Of a stretch of DNA of 64,000 bases, positions 55,961 through 64,000 are shown piece after piece. Source of the DNA: Craterostigma plantagineum. Lineage: Eukaryota; Streptophyta; Magnoliopsida; Lamiales; Linderniaceae. The stretch is from the NCBI GenBank assembly GCA_027422505.1, contig JAPQWV010000051.1, positions 2,013,501 through 2,077,500 on the forward strand, given 5' to 3'. Below the pieces are notes generated by a model. The model was not told the DNA's origin. It did not search any database and saw nothing but the letters and a program-made list of their open reading frames with translations. Position 1 is the stretch's first letter; the number at the start of each line of letters is the position of its first letter. The position numbers and the translations under genes are program-made.

Positions 55961-56469
55961 ATTTGGAACTGGGATTATTATGGATGTGTATTTATCAGAT
56001 CACACACAATATGTGTTCATTAATATAATACTATAGTAGTGAATTGAAGTCAATTTGTCGTCACAAGGAAGACTTACAAAGTCTTTTTTCCGAGTCAATT
56101 TGTATGAATGCATTTTGTTGTAGTGGTGCTCCTCAAAGTGCTCGTCGCTTTCGTGTATTATTTTCAGTGAGGCCACGAAAGAAGACCATATATTATGTGG
56201 AAAATTGACTCAAAATTACCCAAACATTACGACGACGACTTAATTAAATTCTAGTAGGACACTGTAAAGTGTTGATTCCACCATTGTTATTTTGTTTTTA
56301 TTGACACTTTCAAGCGTTAATTCACACTATGATTTTGCCATTATATAAACGATTAACTTGATTCTTACTTAGCCTGAATATGTGTAGCCAATTCACGGTC
56401 CGATAATATTAACCTACAAAGTTCAAAATTTGTAGCCATTATTGTAATACGTTCAAATTTTATCTCAAA
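55961..56469. other. Upstream region of LRR pseudogene, copy B
   Basis: Homologous to 30881-31430 of copy A. It ends at the Gypsy insertion (TSD TCAAA at 56465-56469). Confidence 0.6.
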
Positions 56470-56950
56470 TGACACCGAATTTTAGGGGAAGTAGGAGGTA
56501 ATACAAGGCACACACGCGTGAACACCTCACTCAAGGAATCCACCAAGAGCTTAATGTCAGATGAAGACAAGCATAAAGCTTAACAGTAATAATTTTATTC
56601 AATCTGTCCGTCTTCATTACAAAAGGGGGGTTTAATGAGACGAAAATACTTGCAAAAAATAAGCGAATTAAATGAGAATGTTGAAGGACTGATATCCAAC
56701 GAGTTCCATGCAAAAAGGACCAAAGAACTAGACGATCTATTCAAATTCCCGCACTTGAGCCTGTTCTGGCAGTCAGCAATCAAATGGCCATAACTTCCTC
56801 TTCCCTTCATAATTTTTTGTGCCGTTAATTTCTTTAGAAACTAGACTTCCGTGGCTTTCCAATGGTAGTAAATACGCCCCCTGAGTCGCAGCCATTAAAA
56901 GCAGTTTAATGTTAGAAGTTGACTTTCGGACGAGGGTTTCCTCTGTGTCA
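56470..56950 (-). repeat. 3' LTR of CRM-like Gypsy element
   Basis: 481 bp. It contains the last 59 codons of pol (stop at 56773-56775). The polypurine tract (ACTCGGGGAGAA on the element strand) abuts at 56951-56962. Confidence 0.93.
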
Positions 56951-59900
56951 TTCTCCCCGAGTTGGAAAAGATTCGTCCTCGAATCTGTATCGAGTTCATC
57001 ACTGATATACGGGGATAGGTCTGAGACATTGAAAGTATCCGAAACGCCATATTCTTGAGGAAGTTCCACCTTGTACGCATTATCTCCCAACTTCTTCAGT
57101 ATTTTAAAAGGTCCATCAGCCCTCGGTTTAAGCTTCCCATGACGTCCACGCGGGAACCGATCCTTCCTTAAATGAATCCAAACCAAATCTCCCTCTTCGA
57201 AGACTAGCTTCTTCCGACTTTTGTTTGCAGCCCGTTGATACTTCTCATTTTGATTGATAATTTCTTGACGAACTTGCTCATGTAATCGTTTGATGTGCTT
57301 CGCACGCTCCTCTCCATCGCCACTAAAATGAAGATCAGCAGAACGAGGACTCAAACCCAACGGCGTAATCGGGTTACTACCGTACACAATTTCAAACGGA
57401 CTTTGCTTAGTCGTCTGACTCGTCGAGCTATTATAAGCAAACTCTGCTTGAGCCAAAACCGTATCCCACTGGCGTGGATTCTTCCCGATTAAACTCCTTA
57501 GCAAGTTTCCCAAGCTCCTATTTACCACCTCCGTTTGCCCGTCAGTTTGAGGGTGATGAGACGAACTAAATTGCAGCTTCGTTCCCATTTTTCTCCAAAG
57601 TGTACGCCAAAAGTGGCTCATAAACTTGGAATCCCGGTCAGAAGTAATTGTTTTGGGAATTCCATGCAGCCGTACAATCTCTCGGAAGTAAAGATCTGCG
57701 ACATGAGTAGCATCCAAAGTCTTTATACAAGGAATAAAATGCGCCATTTTCGAAAACCGGTCGACAACCACCATGACTGAATCTTTGTTTCTTTGAGTGC
57801 GAGGTAGCCCAACGACAAAGTCCATACTCACATCCTCCCATGGACTTGTTGGCACCGGGAGTGGAGTGTATAAACCCGTATTTTGGCCATGACTCTTCGC
57901 AATGTGGCAAATTCTGCACCTTTCGACGCAATTCTTGACATCTCGATCCATTCGTGGCCAATAAAATTTCTCCCGAACAAGTCCAAGAGTCTTATCCCTT
58001 CCAAAATGTCCAGCAAGGCCCCCACTATGAGCCTCGTCAATAATGGCTTGCCTCAGCGAGCAATTTGGAATACACAATCGTTTATTTTTGAAGAGAAAAC
58101 CATCGTGAATTAAAAATAAATTGAATGGCGCCTTCAAGCACTCGGTCCAAATGGGAAAAAAGTAAGGATCATCCTTGTAGATATCCTTGATCACTTCAAA
58201 GCCAACAACCTTTAATTGTAATGTAGATAATATCGCGTACCGTCGACTTAGAGCATCAGCGACCCGGTTGAGAACTCCCGATTTATGCTTGATGACAAAG
58301 TTGAAGGCTTGAAGAAATTCGACCCACTTTGCATGACGAGCATTCAGTTTCTGTTGGGTGTTCAAATACTTCAAAGCCTCATGATCCGAAAAGAGCACAA
58401 ACTCCTTATGAAGGAGGTAATGCTGCCAATGATCCAAAGCTCGAACGATGGCGAAGAACTCCTTGTCGTAGGTGGAATAATTTCGGCGAGAATGATTCAG
58501 CATCTCACTAAAGAACGCAATCGGCCTCCCTTCTTGGCTAAGAACTCCACCAATTCCTACGTTGGAAGCATCGCAATCTACTTCGAAAACTTTATCAAAA
58601 TCCGGGAGTTGTAAGACGGGAGCTTTCGACATCTTTTCCTTGAGGAGTTCGAAGCTTCTTTGGGCCTCTTCACTCCATTTGTAGCTGCCTCCCTTCAAAC
58701 ATTCGGTTATCGGTGCAATAATGGTGCTGAAATTTTTTACGAACCTTCGATAAAATGAAGCTAGACCATGAAAACTTCGAATCTCGTGGATCGTCTTTGG
58801 AATGGGCCAACTCAGAATAGCTTCAACCTTTGTCTCGTCCACCTTGATGCCCTCTGAAGAAACGACATAGCCTAAAAAGATAAGGCTGGAGGTGAAGAAA
58901 TGGCACTTCTTCAAGTTGACGTATAACCGCTCCTTCCTTAGTACCTCAAACACTTGTCGAAGATGTTCCAAATGTTCCTCCGGGCTGGAACTGTACACGA
59001 GGATATCATCAAAGTAGACGACAACAAATTTCCCAACAAATGGCTTAAAGACGTGATTCATGAGCCGCATAAAAGTAGAAGGGGCATTAGAAAGGCCAAA
59101 GGGCATAACCATCCACTCGTAGAGACCATCTCTCGTTTTGAATGCGGTTTTCCACTCATCTCCCGGCCTCATTCGAACCTGATGATAGCCACTCCGTAGA
59201 TCAATCTTCGAACCAATCTTGAACCCGTGTAGTTGGTCAAGGAGGTCATCGAGCCGAGGAATAGGAAACCGGTATTTTACAGTGATCTTATTCACCGCTC
59301 TACTGTCAATGCACATGCGCCATGATCCGTCTTTCTTAGGTACAAGAAGGGCTGGAACAGCACACGGGCTTTTGCTTTCTTGCACAAAACCCTTCGCCAA
59401 AAGTTCCTCGACTTGCCGTTTCAGCTCTTCATGCTCCTTAGGACTCATTCTATAGGCAGCCTTGTTTGGTATTGATGCCCCAGGGATTAAATCAATGCAA
59501 TGTTGTATACTTCGCATCGGAGGAAGTCCTTGTGGAATCTCTTGGGGCACCACATCATGAAACTCCTTGAGAAGGGGCTGGACCGAGAGTGGGACGTCAA
59601 GAATCTCTTCGTTCTCTTCCAAAATCACCAAAGCAAACGCCTCCACCGCTTCCTCGATCGCTTTCTCAACTTGTGATTTGGAGAGTAGATTGTTTCCTCC
59701 CTGCTTTGGAACGCTTGGGCTGTCCTCCAACTTTGAAGGTCCCAAAATAATCTTCTCACCATCTTTTACGAAGGTATAAGTGTTTCGAAACCCGTCATGT
59801 TGAGTTTTTCGATCATATTGCCAAGGTCTTCCAAGAAGCAAATGACACGCGTCCATGGGAATAACATCGCACCATACTTTATCCTTATATTTCTTCCCGA

Positions 59901-60340
59901 TAGAAAACTGAATAAGACTCCTCTTGGTCACCTTTAACTCGTTTCCCTTCCGAAGCCATGAAAGTTTGTAAGGTTGAGGGTGGTCTTCCATCTTCAGCTT
60001 TAGCTTATCCACCATCGTAGCTGATACAACATTTTCGCAGCTTCCTCCGTCAATGATAACATTGCACACCTTGCCATGAGAAGTGCACCTTGTTTGAAAG
60101 ATGTTGTTCCGCAGCCATGCATCCTCCTCCACATGGCTGGTATTAAGGCTACGCCGTAAGACCAACAATTCACCACGATCCTCGTACGTGATTTCATCCT
60201 CCGCTTCAGGAGCGTCATCATATAAGGGTTCTGATTCGTTGGGGCTGTCGTCAACTTCTTCTTCGATAAGAGTTACGACCCTCCGATTCGGACAATCCGA
60301 TGCGATGTGCCCAAAACCCTTGCATTTGAAGCAAGTTTTT
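56773..60340 (-). CDS. CRM-like Gypsy pol (PR-RT-RNase H-INT)
   Basis: The frame is open from about 60340 (zinc-knuckle region GFGHIASDC, then RRVVTLIEEEVDD) to the stop at 56773. From a downstream start at 60168 it is 1131 residues. Protease is IIDGGSCENVV (about residue 38 of that count). RT has VPKKDGSWRMCIDSRAVNK, FGLSNAPSTFMRLMN and VVVYFDDILVYS (near 385). RNase H has DCDASNVGIGGVL, STYDKEFFAIVRALDHW and FSDHEALKYL. INT has the HHCC finger (HSGGLAGHFGRD...CERCRICHIAKS), DFVVGLPRT, TSDRDSKFMSHFW and SHHPQTDGQTEVVNRSLGN. The C-terminal SPYISDELDTDSRTNLFQLG and the residues after it reach into the LTR, as in the CR motif of CRM elements. No internal stop was seen. Confidence 0.9.
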
Positions 60341-60344
60341 GGTT

Positions 60345-61268
60345 ATTGGAACCACTAGGCTTCGCTATATTCCCCTTGTAGGCAGGTACATCATCCCTTG
60401 CGCCATTTGTCGGTGTGCTCTTAGTAACAGACGACCCGCCACGGGGAGGAGTGCTCTTGTTCGAGATAAAGCGGCCCTTCACTCGGCTTGATTCCTTTTG
60501 TTGCTTCTCCACTTTGAGAGCCAATTTACACACATCATTGTAGGTCCAATATGGCTGCAATTGAACCACGTTCCCAATCTCGTACCTAAGCCCTCCAAGA
60601 AATCGAGCAATAATCTGCTCATCCGGCTCCATAGCATCACATTTCATCCTAAGATTTTCAAATTCAGCTATGTAATCCTCCACAGACAGCTCCCTTTGCC
60701 TGAAATTGTGATACTTGAGGAAGGCATCTTGGCGGTAATTATCCGGTAAAAATCTCTTGCGGAGCTCCTTCCTCATCTTGCTCCACACCCTAATCCTTGA
60801 TTTGCCTTCTCGAGCTCGTTGTTTGTTCAGATGTTCCCACCAAAGAGAAGCATATTTCTTCAGTTTAATTGCAACAAACTTCACTTTCTGATCTTCTGGA
60901 ACCTCTCTAAATTCAAGGACCCTTTCGACGGAGTTGAGCCAATCAAGAAACTCGTCGGGGTCGCTTTTTCCAACAAAGTCGGGGACATCAATTTTGAAGT
61001 CGAATGATTTCCCACGATCATTGTTCCGTTGCGGACTCTCCTCCCGGGTTGAGTCGTTACTTGAGTTATCGTATTCCTCATTATAGAAAACATTATAGTC
61101 GTTCGAAGAGTCACCTTCGGAATCACGACCCTGAACATCACGATTCGGAAGTTCGCCGCGTGCAAGACGCTGCTCGAGTTGCTGCACTTGTCTCCTTAAA
61201 TCGTCCAGTTCGATGTCTCGCAGATCGCGCTCACGCCTTGGAGTTTCTGTCCTTCGACGAGGCGGCAT
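60345..61268 (-). pseudogene. CRM-like Gypsy gag, one frameshift
   Basis: ATG 61268 gives MPPRRRTETPRRERDLRDIE, a basic start followed by a Leu/Gln-rich coiled coil (LDDLRRQVQQLEQRL). The capsid region is FVGKSDPDEFLDWLNSVERV, LWWEHLNKQRAREG, LRKRFLPDNYRQDAFLKYHN and LSVEDYIAEFENL. After NNQK a run of five A is one base short. The zinc knuckle (CFKCKGFGHIASDC) and pol are therefore in the next frame. Restoring one A would fuse gag and pol into one frame, the usual CRM arrangement. Confidence 0.85.
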
Positions 61269-61279
61269 CTCCGACCTTA

Positions 61280-61292
61280 GCTCTGATACCAA
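61280..61292 (-). other. Primer-binding site of CRM-like Gypsy element
   Basis: GCTCTGATACCAA on the plus strand, i.e. TTGGTATCAGAGC on the element strand, two bases from the right LTR. tRNA-Met type. Confidence 0.9.
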
Positions 61293-61294
61293 GT

Positions 61295-61775
61295 TGACAC
61301 CGAATTTTAGGGGAAGTAGGAGGTAATACAAGGCACACACGCGTGAACACCTCACTCAAGGAATCCACCAAGAGCTTAATGTCAGATGAAGACAAGCATA
61401 AAGCTTAACAGTAATAATTTTATTCAATCTGTCCGTCTTCATTACAAAAGGGGGGTTTAATGAGACGAAAATACTTGCAAAAAATAAGCGAATTAAATGA
61501 GAATGTTGAAGGACTGATATCCAACGAGTTCCATGCAAAAAGGACCAAAGAACTAGACGATCTATTCAAATTCCCGCACTTGAGCCTGTTCTGGCAGTCA
61601 GCAATCAAATGGCCATAACTTCCTCTTCCCTTCATAATTTTTTGTGCCGTTAATTTCTTTAGAAACTAGACTTCCGTGGCTTTCCAATGGTAGTAAATAC
61701 GCCCCCTGAGTCGCAGCCATTAAAAGCAGTTTAATGTTAGAAGTTGACTGTCGGACGAGGGTTTCCTCTGTGTCA
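61295..61775 (-). repeat. 5' LTR of CRM-like Gypsy element
   Basis: 481 bp, TGACACCGAATTTTAGGGG to CCTCTGTGTCA. One base differs from the 3' LTR (GACTGTCGG against GACTTTCGG). It is followed by TCAAA. Confidence 0.93.
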
Positions 61776-61780
61776 TCAAA

Positions 61781-62213
61781 CTGTTCATTAGATGTTAGAT
61801 TAAAAAAAATCAAAGATTGATTGACCGATGTTGTTTAGTCCCGTTCCTAATAACTTTACCTTACATTACATATATATAATTAACAAGATGCCGTAGAAAA
61901 AAACTCTCCCATGTCGAAACTCCCAATTTCGTCATAGGTGTGGAATTAAAAAAAAAAAATCATTAACTTCTTAAAAGGTTCGTAATTTATGTATTCTTGG
62001 TCTTTCGTCATTCAATTTAAACTATATATGATAGGGTAATCCTATTGGCACCCACCTTTTTTCTATTTGCACCCCCTAATTAATATGTAGAGTAAACATT
62101 AATTATTTACCAATTGCATACCCCATATAAAAGGAAAAAAAAAGGAGTTTCATGTTAATATTTAAAGTAATATGTAAAGTAATATTAAATAACTACTTGC
62201 CAATTAAAAAATG
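61781..62213. other. Right end of copy B and spacer
   Basis: 61781-61893 matches the DNA left of the Helitron in copy A (CAAAGATTGATTGACCGATG). 61893-62032 matches the DNA right of it (CTTAAAAGGTTCGTAAT, TATTCTTGGTC, AACTATATATGATA). From 62033 to 62213 the sequence is AT-rich and unassigned. Confidence 0.65.
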
Positions 62214-64000
62214 CAAAGAAGAAGATCAAGGAAACAACATATTCTGCCATTATTCTGAGCCTAGCTGATAGTGTGCTTCGCAATGTGGCAAATGAGACTT
62301 CGGCCGAGGCATTATGGAAGAAGCTAGACTCCCTTTACATGACCAAATCGCTAGCAAGAAGATTGTACCTCAAGCAAGCTCTATATAGCTTCCAAATGGA
62401 GGAAGGGGCAGCCATTGTAGAGCAAGTAAATCTGTTCCAGAAATTAGTTCTTGATTTGCAAAATATTGGTGAGGAAATCAAGGACGAGGATCAAGCTCTT
62501 TTACTGCTGTGTTCCTTGCCAAAAAGCCGATTACTTCAAGGAGGCTCTTCTCTATGGAAGGGAGAAGCTAAGCATGGAAGATGTGATGTCTGCATTGAGT
62601 ACTAAGCAGCTAAATACCAGAATTCCACAAAGGATTGCAGCTGAACCACATTCTGCTGCCGAGCTGCTTAATGTGCAGAATATGGCTAGATCATGGAAGA
62701 AGAAAGGCAAGGGGAAGGAGCTAGCTGAGCGCCTAGGAGGTGCTATGACTGCAATGAAGTGGGGCATTTTAGGAGAAACTGCCCAAAACTGCAGAAAGGG
62801 GGATGTGTGAACTCGGCTAACATCCATGGTGATGGATTTGAGTATGCTGAGGTCTTAGCTGTTTCTGAGCTCGAGAGGAGTGAAGAATGGATTCTAGACT
62901 CTGCCTCTAGCTTCCATATAACCTGCAAAAGAGAGTGGTTGCATGACTTCAAGGAGCTAAGAGGAAAAACAGTTAAGGTGGGAGATGGAAAAAACTTCAA
63001 GGTTAGTGGCTATGATTTAATTCGCACGAGGCTTGCAAATGGGGTGTTGAGCATCCTCAAGGATGTCAGGTACGTTCCTGAACTTAAGAGGAATCTTATA
63101 TCCATTGGTGCTTTGGATAGGAGGGATTTAACACCCAAATTGCAGCTGGGAAAATACTAGTCAAAAGGCAGGGGAGGCTGATTCTGCAGGGAAAAAGGAG
63201 GCGTTGTGTCTACGTGCTCGATGGCTGTTCTGTGGAGGCAAAGGCACATCAAGGAACTAGGGAATATGGTGGTTCAAATGGTGTGCGAGAGGTGTCCCAG
63301 AATACTCGGGAAGAGGTAGAAACAGTCGGCCCAAAAGTGGAGCTCGCGGCTGAAATTCTGAAACATGCTACAGATTCGGGGCTGGTGGAGGTGAGGTCCT
63401 GCGACGACTTTTCCGAGCCCGAGATGGAGCTATTTGTACCAAGGGATGAAGGAACCTCTAGACCACATGGCAGGGAAGGTTCGGAGGCAGAAAATAGCTC
63501 AAGCATTGGGGAATAAACCGATGGAAACTCGAAGCGAAGATGGGAAAAAACCACTGGTTCTGAAAAATCTGATGTTAGTTGTTTTGCAGATTTTGATGCA
63601 GGCGACGTCTTGGAAGCAAGGAAGGGCAAGAAGAAGATGTTTTCTAGCCAAGGAGGAGTCTGTGAGGTGGCTCAAGTGGCTAGGATGGAGGGATCTTCGA
63701 GCCGAACGAAGGAAGTGGGCTCAAGAGTTCGAGTTGATTCCAAGTGGGAAATTTCGATCCTACTTGGGGTCGGCAAGTTCACTCTTGAGACTCACAGCTC
63801 ATAGGGGAGCTGGTTGATCAACCGAGCAAGAGCGTATTGATCGAGGTGGAGCTTTGGAGGGATTTCGAAGCTAGCAAAGTTGATTCTCAGAACAGAAAAC
63901 AGAGGTAATGCTGATGTTTTGTGAAGTTTGGGCGAGGTTTGCAGGTGTGTTTGGGCTGCTATGACGATTCCGCTGGGATCGCGAGTTTGCTGTCTCGAGG
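62214..64000 (+). mobile_element. TR-GAG-like Copia derivative, second copy, 5' truncated and cut by window end
   Basis: Begins abruptly at ATGCAAAGAAGAAGATCAAG, inside gag, corresponding to about 10636 of the first copy. It then follows that copy through protease and pol tail to its pre-LTR region, where the window ends. Gag frames are 62273-62605 and 62451-62810, with the same five-A slip (62521-62525) as copy one. A 2-base insertion (GAGCGCCTAGG) disturbs the zinc knuckle. The protease reads WILDSASSFHIT, so DSG has become DSA. The tail frame (VEAKAHQGTREYGG...VELAAEILKHATDSG) is cleaner here than in copy one. Integrase, RT and RNase H are missing in the same way. Confidence 0.75.

Larger units (their letters stand above)
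56470..61775 (-). mobile_element. CRM-like Gypsy LTR retrotransposon, nearly intact
   Basis: A 5306-bp element with 481-bp LTRs differing at a single base by eye (near 56889 / 61750), TGACA...TGTCA ends and a perfect TCAAA target duplication (56465-56469, 61776-61780). Copy A keeps the empty site near 31415 (CTATCTCAAACTTTTTAC). The order gag, PR, RT, RNase H, INT is Gypsy. The pol frame runs 178 bases into the 3' LTR, and INT ends YKVELPQEYGVSDTFNVSDL without a classical chromodomain. Both are described for CRM elements. One A-run frameshift in gag is the only lesion noticed. Confidence 0.92.
45581..62032. repeat. Segmental duplication, copy B
   Basis: Paralogous to 20592-42055. It contains a Copia and a CRM-like Gypsy insertion absent from copy A, and lacks the Tork-type Copia, Helitron and MULE MITE found there. 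Empty sites for all five insertions can be read in the opposite copy. Confidence 0.85.

Overview
This is a piece of eudicot-type plant nuclear DNA. The evidence is many short GT-AG introns, a PHR1-type MYB-CC transcription factor, plant LRR receptor-like proteins, and Copia, Gypsy, LINE, hAT, MULE, Tourist and Helitron elements of plant type. The species cannot be fixed from the sequence. No tRNA, rRNA or CRISPR array was seen. Only two host genes look intact: a 16-exon FAD/NAD(P)-binding oxidoreductase (minus strand, 14105-17833) and a 7-exon PHR1-like gene (plus strand, 20588-22650). Everything else is transposable-element sequence, gene fragments or pseudogenes.

Layout. 1-9.1 kb: a SIRE/Maximus-type Copia element (110-8749, TSD ATCCC) inside a 5'-truncated LINE tail. 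9.7-14.0 kb: a rearranged Copia derivative that keeps gag and protease but has lost integrase and most of RT/RNase H; a second copy with the same deletion runs off the right edge (62214-64000). 14.1-17.8 kb: the oxidoreductase gene. 18.6-20.35 kb: a foldback, a poly(A) retroposon with a nested hAT MITE, and a second hAT end. 20.6-42.06 kb and 45.58-62.03 kb: two copies of one ancestral block (PHR1-like gene followed by an LRR receptor-like gene on the opposite strand).

The two block copies have been hit by different elements, and each copy preserves the other's empty sites. Copy A carries an apparently intact Copia element with identical LTRs (23231-28268), a Helitron of about 10.0 kb (31524-41552) and a MULE-type MITE (41620-41998). 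Copy B carries a decayed Copia (46053-50983) and a nearly fresh CRM-like Gypsy element (56470-61775). After subtracting insertions the two cores are about 6.0 and 6.2 kb. The PHR gene is intact only in copy A. In copy B it has lost its start region and the MYB DNA-binding exon. The LRR genes are frameshifted in both copies, at different places.

The Helitron is the most striking object. It has a 5' TC end, a GC-rich hairpin before a CTAG 3' end, an A/T target, and a matching empty site in the paralogous block. Inside are fragments of a non-specific phospholipase C gene, an RPA1-like C-terminal OB domain, a Gypsy integrase and a Tourist MITE. No Rep/helicase was recognised, so it is probably non-autonomous.
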